NCBI RefSeq assembly: GCF_001682865.1
Contig: NZ_MAQX01000022.1
Span: 731,639 to 795,638, forward strand
DNA length: 64,000 nt
DNA from: Bacillus sp. FJAT-26390
GTDB lineage: Bacteria > Bacillota > Bacilli > Paenibacillales > Paenibacillaceae
Reading direction: 5' to 3'
The notes under the pieces are model-generated. The model did not search any database. It saw only the letters and a program-made list of their open reading frames with translations, and was not told where the DNA came from. A program made the translations under genes and the position numbers. This document shows, one piece after another, positions 9,691 through 19,085 of the stretch. Every line of letters begins with the position of its first letter. The stretch's first letter is position 1.

Positions 9691-10502
9691 GCAGTCCTAC
9701 AGTGAGAACGGTTGCCGATCGCAAGCTGAAAAACTACACGAGCTTCGGCCAGACGATACGAAACTCGTTGACAATGGCCTATCGGGGTTTGCTTAAAATT
9801 CGGCGTACGCCTGAGCAATTGTTCGATGTAACGCTTCAGCCGATCATCTTCACCTTAATGTTTACTTATATTTTTGGCGGCGCCATCTCAGGCGACGTGG
9901 TGAGCTATTTGCCTGTCATCATTCCGGGCATTCTCGTGCAGACTGTGATCACAACCTCAATCGTCACCGGCGTCCAATTGCGTGAGGATATGGATAAAGG
10001 GGTGTTCGACCGATTCAAGTCACTGCCTATCGCGCGAATAGCTCCGCTCGCGGGAGCTTTGCTTGCAGACACCGTCCGGTATACCATTGCGACTGTTCTT
10101 ACCTTTACGATGGGGTATATTATGGGCTACCGGCCCGATGGAGGGCTCGGCAGCGTCGCCATCGCTGCGCTTCTAGTCATTATCTGCTCCTGGTCGATAA
10201 GCTGGATTTTTGCTTTCTTTGGCGTCATTGCGCGTACGGCCTCAAGCGTGCAGGGTATCTCGATGCTTGTGCTGTTTCCGCTTACGTTTCTGTCCAACGC
10301 CTTCGTGCCGGTTGATACGATGCCGAACTGGCTTCAATGGTTTGTTAACGTCAATCCGATCTCGCATCTCGTCACCGCCGTCCGAGAACTTGCCAACACA
10401 GGAACTGTAGGCTGGGATCTTGGCATCTCACTCATCGGAGCTGCTGTCATTGTGGCGGTCTTTGCACCTATTACGGTGCGCGCCTATATGCGCCGGACAT
10501 AG
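9687..10502 (+). CDS. ABC-2 type permease, DrrB family
   Basis: A 271-residue membrane protein with about six hydrophobic segments and the ABC-2 fold: a short cytoplasmic N-terminus, a QLFDVTLQPIIFTLMFTYIF first helix, and the conserved FLSNAFVPVDTMPNWLQ / NPISHLVTAVREL region near residues 205-240. It overlaps the ATPase gene by four bases and forms a two-gene exporter with it. The next gene faces it with only a 25-bp gap and no terminator I can identify. Confidence 0.9.
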   Translation: MSSPTVRTVADRKLKNYTSFGQTIRNSLTMAYRGLLKIRRTPEQLFDVTLQPIIFTLMFTYIFGGAISGDVVSYLPVIIPGILVQTVITTSIVTGVQLREDMDKGVFDRFKSLPIARIAPLAGALLADTVRYTIATVLTFTMGYIMGYRPDGGLGSVAIAALLVIICSWSISWIFAFFGVIARTASSVQGISMLVLFPLTFLSNAFVPVDTMPNWLQWFVNVNPISHLVTAVRELANTGTVGWDLGISLIGAAVIVAVFAPITVRAYMRRT

Positions 10503-10527
10503 TGTTGCTAAAGATTCACAGCTATCT

Positions 10528-11391
10528 TCAGCCTACCGAATGCCTGTAGCGGTTCGGACTTAAGCCAACATGCTTTTTGAACAAATTACAGAAGTAGGAG
10601 CTGTTCGTCAGTCCGATCGCTTGTCCCACTTCCTGAATGGATAGGTCGCTCATCTTAAGGAGCCAGCAGGCTTGGCGGATGCGGCGGGCGGTCAAATATT
10701 CGGTAATGCTCGTGCCCGCTTTTTGCCGGAAGGCTGCCGATACATGATTGGGAGTCAAATGGATGTCATCGGCGAGCTGTCTCAGATCAAACTCATCCAT
10801 ATAATGCTGCTCAACCCAGCCCATTACCCGCTCAGCTATGGAGGAACTCCGCAGCTGCAGCGGGTCTTTGCGCTGCTGCGGGGCTTCGAATGGCTTTAGC
10901 TGATGCAGGAGCGAAATGAGGAATAGCATTTCCTCCTCCAGTTGAAGCTCCGGCTGTGTATTCGCGATGCGCTCGCGATAGCTATCGAACAAGCTGAGGA
11001 AAGCTTCTTGCGGCAAGCCTTCAAATACTTGCGCTTGCTCCAGAGGCTCCTTCCATAGCCGGTGGAAAAACGAGCGCAGTGAAGCGAAAGGAGCAAGATA
11101 CTCATCAAGCTTGGAAGGCTCGAAGACGAATAACGATCGGATATAGCGGGATCCCGGCCCGAGCTTCAATTGTATGCGATGCAGCTGGAAGGGACGGAAA
11201 AAGAAGAGGCAGCCCGGAGCCAGCTTGACGATCTGCTGATTGACGATAACTTGGCTGTTTCCCTCATGTACATATAACAGCTCCATCCCTTGATGGGCAT
11301 GGTAGACTTCAACGAATTCATCGGTTCGATCCTTTAGGAAAGAAAGCTGGACAGGGTGGCTGTACAAATTCATATAATTTAAAATTCTCAT
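10528..11391 (-). CDS. AraC family transcriptional regulator, cupin type
   Basis: A 287-residue cytoplasmic regulator. The N-terminal half is a cupin-like sugar-sensing fold (HAHQGMELLYVHEG near residues 30-43, with the usual FRPFQLHRIQL strand). The last 100 residues hold two helix-turn-helix motifs (LRQLADDIHLTPNHVSAAF and IQEVGQAIGLTNSSYFCNLF). I prefer the ATG at 11391, with GGGAG upstream, over the ATG at 11445, which has none. It is divergent from the GH88 gene across about 185 bp, so it probably controls glycan locus A in response to an imported sugar. Confidence 0.88.
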   Translation of the reverse strand: MRILNYMNLYSHPVQLSFLKDRTDEFVEVYHAHQGMELLYVHEGNSQVIVNQQIVKLAPGCLFFFRPFQLHRIQLKLGPGSRYIRSLFVFEPSKLDEYLAPFASLRSFFHRLWKEPLEQAQVFEGLPQEAFLSLFDSYRERIANTQPELQLEEEMLFLISLLHQLKPFEAPQQRKDPLQLRSSSIAERVMGWVEQHYMDEFDLRQLADDIHLTPNHVSAAFRQKAGTSITEYLTARRIRQACWLLKMSDLSIQEVGQAIGLTNSSYFCNLFKKHVGLSPNRYRHSVG

Positions 11392-11575
11392 CTCATACGC
11401 TCCCGTTAAATCGTAATATAGCAACATTTTATCATAAGAGCGCAAAACTAGTGTCGTTCTTTTTTTGCTACTATAAAAGAAAGAATATTGAAGTATAAGT
11501 CAACAAGCTTCCTAACTTTCATGAAAAAATGTTTCTGCCTTATTAAAATTCGGGAATAAAGCGAGGAGATGGGAA

Positions 11576-12721
11576 ATGGGTACTTTGTTATCGCAGAACA
11601 GTCGAATAAAGCAGGAGGAGCTTCATTCGCTTTGGCAAGCTCTGCAGCAAAAAGTGGATCGGATGATTGGGCAGCTGGGGGACAAGTCGCCGCATGTTGC
11701 GCCTCAAGATACCGGCATCTATGACGATATGCGCCTCGATTGGTGGACGGCAGGATTTTGGCCGGGCATTCTTTGGATCATGCATGACATGACGGGCAAG
11801 GAGCATTACAAGGAAGCGGCTTGGGAGTGGGACGGCAGATTTGAACGTAAAATGATGGAGGACAACAACTTCCACCATGACGTCGGTTTTCAGTTTTTGC
11901 CTTCGGCGATTATGAAATACAAGGTGACGGGTGATCAAGACGGCAAACGCCGCGGCTTGGCCGCAGCGAATTTCCTAGCTGGCCGTTTTAATCTGGCGGG
12001 GGGCTTCCTGCGTGCATGGAACCAAGAAAAGACGGGCTGGTCGATCATCGATTCGGCAATGAACTTGTCCGTCTTATTCTGGGCGGCCGAGGAGATTGGC
12101 GATCCGCGTTTTGCCCATATTGGCAGAACGCATGCAGATACGATAATTAAGCACTTTATTCGCGAAGACGGATCGGTTAATCATATCGTAAGCTTTGATC
12201 CATCGTCAGGCGAAGTCATTGAATCGTTAGGCGGGCAAGGCGCGGGACCGGACTCCGCTTGGAGCCGCGGGGCCGCTTGGGCGCTGCACGGTTTGGCAAA
12301 TGTATATCGCTATACGGGCGATAAAAAATATCTATATGCGTCGCAGCGGGTCGCGCATTATTTTATGGCGATGCTTCCAGCCGACAGCATCCCGCATTGG
12401 GATTTTCGCGCGGCAGAGTCGCTCGGCGAAGAGCCGCGTGATACTTCGGCCGCTGCATGCGCGGCTTCGGGGTTAATCGAGCTGGCGGAAGCGCTGCCCG
12501 AGATACAGGCCCGTCCATATCGCGAAGCGGCTGAGCGGATCTTGCAATCGCTTACTACTAGCTATGGCACTTGGGACCGCCCTGAGCATGAGGCCATCCT
12601 GCTGCAAGGAACGGGGAATAAGCCGGCAAACTCCAATATTAACGTCTCGCTTATTTATGGAGACTATTACTATATCGAAGCGGTCGCCAAGCTGATGGGT
12701 TGGAAGCGCCGTATTTTTTAA
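11576..12721 (+). CDS. Unsaturated glucuronyl/uronyl hydrolase, GH88
   Basis: A 381-residue protein, matching the length of known unsaturated glucuronyl hydrolases (about 377). It would remove the 4,5-unsaturated uronic acid that polysaccharide lyases leave at the non-reducing end. The two essential aspartates are visible: D102 in HHDVGF and D159 in IIDSAMNL. The GPDSAWSRGAAWALHGL signature of the alpha/alpha-six-barrel is also present. There is no signal peptide, so it acts in the cytoplasm on imported oligosaccharides. It starts at ATG 11576 with GAGGAG seven bases upstream and begins a four-gene hydrolase run. It fits the lyase-like protein encoded 6 kb downstream, which would generate its substrate. 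Confidence 0.88.
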   Translation: MGTLLSQNSRIKQEELHSLWQALQQKVDRMIGQLGDKSPHVAPQDTGIYDDMRLDWWTAGFWPGILWIMHDMTGKEHYKEAAWEWDGRFERKMMEDNNFHHDVGFQFLPSAIMKYKVTGDQDGKRRGLAAANFLAGRFNLAGGFLRAWNQEKTGWSIIDSAMNLSVLFWAAEEIGDPRFAHIGRTHADTIIKHFIREDGSVNHIVSFDPSSGEVIESLGGQGAGPDSAWSRGAAWALHGLANVYRYTGDKKYLYASQRVAHYFMAMLPADSIPHWDFRAAESLGEEPRDTSAAACAASGLIELAEALPEIQARPYREAAERILQSLTTSYGTWDRPEHEAILLQGTGNKPANSNINVSLIYGDYYYIEAVAKLMGWKRRIF

Positions 12722-12758
12722 TAGACGAAGCACAATTGATCAAACGTAGAGGTGAACG

Positions 12759-15146
12759 ATGAAAACATTGAATCTAACCAATTGCTGGGAACATTACCGA
12801 GGCTGCCTAGGCGGGGTGTTTGAAGTATGGCGGGAAGATAAGCTAAAGCAGACGATCTATCATCTTCCTTGGGAAATGGTGAGTCTTCCGCATTGCTTTA
12901 ACGAATATGATTCGGTTGATCCGGATGTCAAATATTATCAGGGGCAGGGCTGGTATCGAACAAGACTTGATGTGAGCAGCCCCTACCCGGATGGGAGGAC
13001 GCTGCTGCGGTTCGAAGGTGCGGGGCAAAGAGCTGCCGTCTACGTCGGTACAGAAGAAGTAGGGAAGCATATTGGCGGCTATGATGAATTTAGGATCGAC
13101 ATTACCGATGCTGCGCTGCGTGCCAAAAGCATTCCTTATTTTAACGGGCAAGTGCCGATCGCAGTCATGACCGACAACAGCCGCGATCTTCAGACGATTC
13201 CATCGGACATCAGCGATTTTAATCTGTACGGGGGCTTGTATCGCGGCGTGCATCTCGCATATGTGCCGAGCGTATCGCTGGACCGCGTGCATATATCGGT
13301 TAAGACGGATTCGCGGGAAAAAGCTACGGTCCAAATACAAGCAAGGCTTTACAATCCGCAGCAAAAGCAGTCGCCGCTTCACTTGGCCGGAGTCGTTCGC
13401 GACCCTTCTGGAAATGAGGTAAAGCGGTTCGCCATTGAAGCATTGCCATGGGAAGGCATGCAGGAGTGCGCGGCGCTCGAGCTTCGCTTGCCTTCCTTAT
13501 GGAGTCCCGAGCATCCCTCCCTATACACTTGCGAGATTAGACTCGAGAGTATTCATGGCATTGACGAAGCTGTTGAAAGGTTTGGCGTCCGGTTCTATGA
13601 ATTTGTAGAAAAAGGACCCTTCCTGCTGAACGGTACAAGGCTGCTCATTCAGGGAACGCATCGGCATGACGATCATGCGGGAGTAGCCGCTGCCATGACA
13701 GACGACATGGTCCGAGAAGAGCTTGCGCTGATCAAGGATATGGGGGTTAACTTTCTGCGGCTAGGCCACTATCAGCAGTCGAAATTGGTGCTGGACCTAT
13801 GCGACGAGCTTGGCATTCTAGTATGGGAAGAAATCCCTTGGTGCCGCGGCGGTCTAGGCGATGATGATTACAAGCGCCAATGCCGTGACATGCTTGGGGC
13901 GATGATCGAGCAGCATTACAATCATCCGTCGGTAATCATTTGGGGACTCGGCAACGAGAACGATTGGGAAGGCGACTTTGACTATTTCGATCAGGAGCAA
14001 ATCCGTGTTTTCATGAAGGAGCTGCATGATCTTGCCCATGAGCGCGATCCGCATCGGGTAACGGGCATTAGGCGCTGCGAGTTTTGCAAGGACATCGTCG
14101 ATGTTTATTCGCCTTCGATATGGGCCGGCTGGTACAGAGGCATTTATCCCAAATACGAGGACTACAGCCGCCACGGTTTCGAGCATACAAGCCGCTTCAT
14201 CCATATGGAATGGGGGGCTGACGCGATGGCGGGCAGGCATGCCGAGCAGCCATACACCGGATTTCAAACGATTTCAGCGGAAGCGACTGCGGAGGAGCGT
14301 GACGGCGACTTCTTAATGACTGGCGGAGACCCGCGCGTGTCGGCAGACGGCGATTGGTCAGAGACCTACTTTTGCGATTTGATCGATTGGCATTTGAAGA
14401 CGCAGGAGAAAATGGACTGGCTGACAGGAACGGCGCAATGGGTATTCAAAGATTTCTCTACGCCGCTCAGGCCGGATAATCCGGTACCATACGTCAACCA
14501 AAAAGGTGTTGTCGAGCGTGATTTGACGAAAAAAGAGGCATATTATGTTTTCCAATCCTACTGGAGCGATAAGCCGATGGTTCGTATTTACGGTCATTCA
14601 TGGTCGACAAGGTGGGGAGGAATTGGCGAGAGGAAGAAGGTGCGTATCTACTCCAATTGCCAAACAGCAGAGCTGTTTATAAACGGTAAGAGCTGCGGCA
14701 GGAAAAATCGTGATTCGCAAAGCTTTCCTTGCGCGGGTCTAAGCTGGGATATTGTTTTTCAGAGTGGCGTTAACACACTGCGAGTCGTGGCGGAAAAGGA
14801 CGGCGTTACGGTATCGGATGAACTGCAATTCGATTACCAAACGGAGCGTTGGACGGAGCCGGCTTCCTTGCGGATGACCGCAAAGAAGCTTCCGCAAGGA
14901 ACGGTGCTCCTAGAGGTCGAAGCATTCGATAGCAAAGATCGGTTTTGTCCCGACGCTGCCAACTTTATCCGGTTCTCGCTCGCTGGCGAAGGCAGGCTGA
15001 TCGACAATCTCGGGACAACCCGCGGAAGCAGATATGTCCAGCTGGCGAATGGGAGAGCGTCGATTCAAGCGGAATATGCCGAAGGCGGCGTTGCGTCTGT
15101 TTGCATCATATCGGAAGGATTGAAAGGCGCGGGCTTAGTATTGTAA
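12759..15146 (+). CDS. Glycoside hydrolase family 2 (beta-galactosidase/glucuronidase type)
   Basis: A 795-residue retaining glycosidase with the GH2 order: N-terminal sugar-binding jelly roll (LPHCFNEYD..., residues 1-160), an immunoglobulin-like domain, a TIM barrel from about residue 290 (GTHRHDDHAGVAAAM), and C-terminal beta domains. The acid/base glutamate lies in GLGNENDW (about residue 400) and the nucleophile in HMEWGADAM (about 482). There is no signal peptide, so it is cytoplasmic. It lies 37 bp after GH88 in the same direction. GH2 covers galactosidases, glucuronidases and mannosidases; which one cannot be decided here, though the uronic-acid context makes a beta-glucuronidase or galacturonidase reasonable. 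Confidence 0.88.
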   Translation: MKTLNLTNCWEHYRGCLGGVFEVWREDKLKQTIYHLPWEMVSLPHCFNEYDSVDPDVKYYQGQGWYRTRLDVSSPYPDGRTLLRFEGAGQRAAVYVGTEEVGKHIGGYDEFRIDITDAALRAKSIPYFNGQVPIAVMTDNSRDLQTIPSDISDFNLYGGLYRGVHLAYVPSVSLDRVHISVKTDSREKATVQIQARLYNPQQKQSPLHLAGVVRDPSGNEVKRFAIEALPWEGMQECAALELRLPSLWSPEHPSLYTCEIRLESIHGIDEAVERFGVRFYEFVEKGPFLLNGTRLLIQGTHRHDDHAGVAAAMTDDMVREELALIKDMGVNFLRLGHYQQSKLVLDLCDELGILVWEEIPWCRGGLGDDDYKRQCRDMLGAMIEQHYNHPSVIIWGLGNENDWEGDFDYFDQEQIRVFMKELHDLAHERDPHRVTGIRRCEFCKDIVDVYSPSIWAGWYRGIYPKYEDYSRHGFEHTSRFIHMEWGADAMAGRHAEQPYTGFQTISAEATAEERDGDFLMTGGDPRVSADGDWSETYFCDLIDWHLKTQEKMDWLTGTAQWVFKDFSTPLRPDNPVPYVNQKGVVERDLTKKEAYYVFQSYWSDKPMVRIYGHSWSTRWGGIGERKKVRIYSNCQTAELFINGKSCGRKNRDSQSFPCAGLSWDIVFQSGVNTLRVVAEKDGVTVSDELQFDYQTERWTEPASLRMTAKKLPQGTVLLEVEAFDSKDRFCPDAANFIRFSLAGEGRLIDNLGTTRGSRYVQLANGRASIQAEYAEGGVASVCIISEGLKGAGLVL

Positions 15147-15191
15147 CAAGGTGGGTAAGCGTCGTCCGAACGTAGAAAAGGAGTGGAATAT

Positions 15192-17471
15192 ATGATCGAT
15201 ACGAGGCTGGATTGGTCATCCTTCTTAGGCAGGCATGATCTGACTTGGTCGGTAAAGCCTGTTTCCTGGGATCAAGGCGCCTTTATCGGCAACGGCTGGC
15301 TTGGCGCTATGGTTTACGGCGAGGAACACCGTTTGAAACGAAATGTTCTTCGATTCGTGCTAGGGCGAACAGATGTGACGGCAAGACGTCCGGATGGTGG
15401 GTTTTCTCCCCGTGTGCCGATTGGCGAATTGCATTTGGAGCTGGCAGGATGGATTTATCAGCCGACCAGTATGCGGCTTCATTTATGGGATGCGGAGCTT
15501 AAGGCGGAAATTACGACGACCGCTGGAGCCGTCAAGCTAAGAGCCATCGCGCATAGCCGCGAAATGGTCATGGCGGTGGAGCTGGAGACGTCGGAAGGTG
15601 AAGGCAGCGCAGCCTTCCGGTGGTATCCCTATTCGGAGGTTGATCCGATTCTGCACAATGCGGACGGCCGCAATCTGAATCAATATATTCCGGAAGAGGA
15701 AGTTACAAGGTCAGTCAAGAACGGCATCGAGATCGCCCTAACCGCATTCAAGCCCGATGGGACAGGCGGCTGCGCGGCTGCCTGGGCCGAGATAGAGCTG
15801 GATGGAGCTTCAACGGGATTTGATAGACGGCGCATTATTTATTTGTCGGTCATGAACGGCGCGGATGAAACCTCAGCGGAGCATGCAAGGGAAGCGGTAA
15901 ACGGTGCACGTCGGCAGCCATGGGATGCGTGGGTTTCGCAGCATCGCAGCTGGTGGCATGCTTATTATCCGCAAAGCTTCCTTTCGATTCCCGACACGCA
16001 GCTGGAGGGCTTCTATTGGATTCAAATGTATAAGCTCGCATCGGCGACACGGTCAGACGGCATGATGATCGACAATCAGGGACCTTGGCTTACTTCATCG
16101 CCTTGGCCGGGCGTTTGGTTCAACATGAACGTGCAGATGTCTTACTCTCCCGTCTATGCGTCTAATCGGTTAGAGCTTGGCATGTCGCTGGTCAAAGCAT
16201 TCCGGGAGCAATCTGATCAATTGGCCTTGAATGTACCCGAGGAGTACCGACAGGATTCAGCGGGTCTCGGACGGAGCTGCAGCTACGATCTGGTTAGCCC
16301 CGTCGATGACGAGAAGGGGAACCTGCTGTGGGTATGCCATAATCTGTGGCGCCAATACCGGTATTCGATGGATGCGGATTTGCTGAAGGAACTGGTGTAT
16401 CCGCTGCTGCGTCGGGCTGTACGCTTCCATATGCGATTGCTGGCGGAAGGTGAGGACGGCCTGTTACATTTGCCGCCGACTATTTCACCGGAATACGGCT
16501 CATTCCTGCAGTTGACGGTGCCGGACGCTCATTATGATCTCGCACTGCTCGAATGGGGAATCCGCACGCTGCTGCGCATAAGCGAACCGTCAGAGCGTGA
16601 CGGGATTGCAGAAGCAACGGGGCTAGGTGCCGAGCGGCAGGAGTGGACGGAAACGCTAGGGCGTCTCGCTCCTCTTCCCGTGGACGGGACCGGTTACATG
16701 ATCGGCCGGGGACAGCCTCTAGCGTTCGGGCATCGGCACTTCAGCCATTTGATGGCCGCTTTTCCTTTGCATACTGCGAATATGGACTCAGAGGAAGAGA
16801 GGGCACTCATACATCGCTCGCTTCGCCACTGGTTTTCGAGGGAAGGAGACTTGCGCGGCTTTACGTTCACGGGAGCGTCTTCCATTGCGGCAACAATCGG
16901 TCTAGGAGACGAAGCGCACGCTTACCTGAAATCGCTGCTCCATATATTGAAACCAAACACGATGTACAAGGAGGCCGGACCGGTTATCGAGTCGCCTCTC
17001 GCGGGCGCGGAAGCCGTACATGATATGCTGCTGCAGAGCTGGGGGGAATGGATTCGCGTTTTTCCGGCGCTGCCCGGCACTTGGAAGGAAGCAGCCTTAC
17101 ATGACCTGCGCGCAGAGGGAGCTTTCCTTGTCAGCGCGGTACGCTCGAGCGGAAAGACGTCGTGGATTCGGGTCAAAAGCTTGGCCGGAATGCCTTGTCG
17201 TCTAATAACTGATATGACTGACGGGGCAAGCGTAACGGCAAGCGGTGGAGCGAAGGCGATTCCGCTAGGGGACGGGCGATTTGAATTAGTGCTGGCAGAA
17301 GGAGAAGAGATTGTATTGTCTGGAGAGGATGGCGTGGGCAATCCGGCTTTGGAAAACGGGGACAGTTTGCCGAAGATTCGCCCTGTAGCGGCAGAGCCGC
17401 ATTTATGCGGGTACTTCGGAGGCTTCAAGCCGTGGAGGCTGCACGGAATCCCAATCTGGACTGCCGAGTAA
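15192..17471 (+). CDS. GH95-like glycoside hydrolase (alpha-fucosidase family)
   Basis: A 759-residue protein with GH95 hallmarks: an N-terminal beta domain opening WDQGAFIGNGWLGAMVYG, the FNMNVQMSYSPVYASN segment matching the catalytic-asparagine region, PPTISPEYGS matching the acid-glutamate region, and the diagnostic GHRHFSHLMAAFPL. The family includes inverting alpha-1,2-L-fucosidases and alpha-L-galactosidases. Where family members usually have a DGNFGG-type motif, this protein reads IESPLAGAEA, so catalytic chemistry or specificity may differ. No signal peptide is present. ATG 15192 is preferred over GTG 15183, because AAGGAG ends eight bases before it. It follows the GH2 gene by 45 bp in the same operon. 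Confidence 0.75.
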   Translation: MIDTRLDWSSFLGRHDLTWSVKPVSWDQGAFIGNGWLGAMVYGEEHRLKRNVLRFVLGRTDVTARRPDGGFSPRVPIGELHLELAGWIYQPTSMRLHLWDAELKAEITTTAGAVKLRAIAHSREMVMAVELETSEGEGSAAFRWYPYSEVDPILHNADGRNLNQYIPEEEVTRSVKNGIEIALTAFKPDGTGGCAAAWAEIELDGASTGFDRRRIIYLSVMNGADETSAEHAREAVNGARRQPWDAWVSQHRSWWHAYYPQSFLSIPDTQLEGFYWIQMYKLASATRSDGMMIDNQGPWLTSSPWPGVWFNMNVQMSYSPVYASNRLELGMSLVKAFREQSDQLALNVPEEYRQDSAGLGRSCSYDLVSPVDDEKGNLLWVCHNLWRQYRYSMDADLLKELVYPLLRRAVRFHMRLLAEGEDGLLHLPPTISPEYGSFLQLTVPDAHYDLALLEWGIRTLLRISEPSERDGIAEATGLGAERQEWTETLGRLAPLPVDGTGYMIGRGQPLAFGHRHFSHLMAAFPLHTANMDSEEERALIHRSLRHWFSREGDLRGFTFTGASSIAATIGLGDEAHAYLKSLLHILKPNTMYKEAGPVIESPLAGAEAVHDMLLQSWGEWIRVFPALPGTWKEAALHDLRAEGAFLVSAVRSSGKTSWIRVKSLAGMPCRLITDMTDGASVTASGGAKAIPLGDGRFELVLAEGEEIVLSGEDGVGNPALENGDSLPKIRPVAAEPHLCGYFGGFKPWRLHGIPIWTAE

Positions 17472-17498
17472 ATTTGTTGCGAGGGGAGCTTGTACAAG

Positions 17499-18617
17499 GT
17501 GCTGACGATGGATACGCTTTGCGAATGGCGAACGGATCTGGAAGAAGTAAAGGCGAAGGCTGACCGCTCGCTTGAAGCGCCATTGATCGGCATTACGGAA
17601 TGCCGATCGGCGTTAAGCCCAGGCGGCAAGCACGATTATTACTCCAATGGCGATTATTGGTGGCCTAATCCGGTTACGCCAAACGGGTTGCCATACGTCC
17701 GAAGGGATGGCGAATCGTACCCAGGGGCATTCACCGCGCATCGCGAAGCGCTTCGCGAAATGCGGACGCATACGGCCAATCTTGCGGCGGGTTACGCGGT
17801 TTCAGGCCGTCGTATTTACGCGGACAAAGCGGCGGCGTTTCTTCGCTATTTTTTCCTGGATGCATCGACCCGCATGAACCCGCATCTCCGATATGCCCAG
17901 GCGATTCCTGGCGTTTGCCCGGGGCGTGGCTTTGGCATCATTGATACGCTTCATCTAATCGATGTCCCTGCTGCGGCGGAAGTGATTGAAGCGGCAGGGG
18001 CGCTCTCAGAACGTGAAGGGTTATTGCTGAGAAGGTGGTTTGCGGATTATCTTGAATGGATGCTGACGCATCCTTACGGTTTGGAAGAACGGGATGCATC
18101 GAACAACCATGCGGTATGCTGGACCGTGCAAGCAGCCGCATTCGCATCGTATACGGGCAATGCTGCCGTGATGGCCATGTGCAGGGAGCGTTACAAACGT
18201 ATTTTGCTGCCCTCGCAAATGGCGGCAGACGGCAGCTTCCCGCTCGAGCTGGCACGCACGAAGCCATACGGCTATTCGATATTTGTGCTCGACAATATGG
18301 CAACGCTTTGTCAATTGCTGTCCACGCCGGATGATGATTTATGGCGTTTCCGTCTTCCGGATGGGAGGGGTATTCGGCTCGGTCTTGATTATTTGTATCC
18401 TTATCTGGCGAATAAGCCGAGTTGGCCGCTCCCGCCCGACATCGAGCATTTCGAAAGTTGGCCGGTACGGATGTCCTTCATGCTTTATGCGGGACTTGCC
18501 TTTCAAGATGTGCGTTACTTGGATTTATGGCTAACCTTGGCTCCTGATTCAACAGTTCCGGAAATCCGCCGGAACACGGCGACCCGTCAACCTATGCTCT
18601 GGTTAATGCAGACGTAA
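17499..18617 (+). CDS. Alginate-lyase-superfamily polysaccharide lyase
   Basis: About 372 residues with the alpha/alpha-toroid pattern of the alginate lyase Pfam family (PF05426). Visible motifs are DYYSNGDYWWPNP near the N-terminus, TRMNPHLRYAQAIPGV, GRGFGIIDT, and RDASNNHAVCWTVQ, whose Asn-His pair matches the catalytic region of such lyases. It resembles the proteins now placed in PL38 (glucuronan/alginate lyases), but that assignment is from memory. There is no signal peptide, so unlike typical secreted lyases it should act inside the cell, feeding GH88. The start is uncertain: TTG 17490 is too close to the GAGGGGAG site, GTG 17499 fits it, and ATG 17508 has AAGGTG upstream. Confidence 0.7.
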   Translation: MLTMDTLCEWRTDLEEVKAKADRSLEAPLIGITECRSALSPGGKHDYYSNGDYWWPNPVTPNGLPYVRRDGESYPGAFTAHREALREMRTHTANLAAGYAVSGRRIYADKAAAFLRYFFLDASTRMNPHLRYAQAIPGVCPGRGFGIIDTLHLIDVPAAAEVIEAAGALSEREGLLLRRWFADYLEWMLTHPYGLEERDASNNHAVCWTVQAAAFASYTGNAAVMAMCRERYKRILLPSQMAADGSFPLELARTKPYGYSIFVLDNMATLCQLLSTPDDDLWRFRLPDGRGIRLGLDYLYPYLANKPSWPLPPDIEHFESWPVRMSFMLYAGLAFQDVRYLDLWLTLAPDSTVPEIRRNTATRQPMLWLMQT

Positions 18618-19085
18618 TAGATGAATTTGTAAAGAGAGGACTGTAGTTCCGTTATATTAGCGTTTTGACCATGTAGGCGTAACAAGCGGACAGGAGATCC
18701 TTTATTTCCATTTAAACGGGGTTTAATTGCTTTTCTGAAGTGATTAACGGAACCTGAGTCCGCGAACTGCACAATAATCGTTGATATAGAAAAAATAAAG
18801 GATTCTCTGTCCGCCGAAGATCTCATTTACACCATCGACCCATGCCTGATTAGTTCCAATCGCAGATTGTGGAGGAGCAAACGAGGGGACCTCATAACTC
18901 ACTGTTAGGTGGGGAAGAGGTCCTTTTTTTATATGCAAAATTTAAAACTAAACGGGGGATAAAAAAACGCAATTGGGCTGGTACAAGACTAGGCGCTGCA
19001 TACGGCAGGTGAAAACAAGAAGGGTGTCGAATACAAAAAAATGTTACAGAAGCTACAGCATTGGTCGGGGGGTTCAAGGTGAGTT
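18618..19085. other. Non-coding 468-bp gap with interleaved inverted repeats
   Basis: I see no credible gene here. It holds two imperfect long-range inverted repeats whose arms interleave: 18638-18654 with 18745-18761 (14 of 17 positions match), and 18687-18706 with 18794-18813 (18 of 20). A terminator-like hairpin follows at 18887-18930. The arm order a-b-a'-b' would make a pseudoknot if transcribed. It lies between the locus A hydrolases and the membrane AraC sensor gene. Confidence 0.5.
18887..18930 (+). terminator. Terminator between hydrolase genes and the sensor gene
   Basis: GGACCTC at 18887-18893 pairs with GAGGTCC at 18917-18923, followed at once by seven T. The loop is long (23 nt). 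It could end the hydrolase transcript or act as an attenuator in the leader of the 19086 gene. Confidence 0.65.

Noticed and set aside
10210..10410. Frames opposite or inside the ABC permease and hydrolase genes
   Set aside because: They overlap well-supported genes, lack ribosome sites and show no domain.
18800..18930. T-box or other known riboswitch before the 19086 sensor gene
   Set aside because: A terminator hairpin is present, but I cannot find the T-box sequence or conserved cores of common riboswitches, and the downstream gene is not a typical target.
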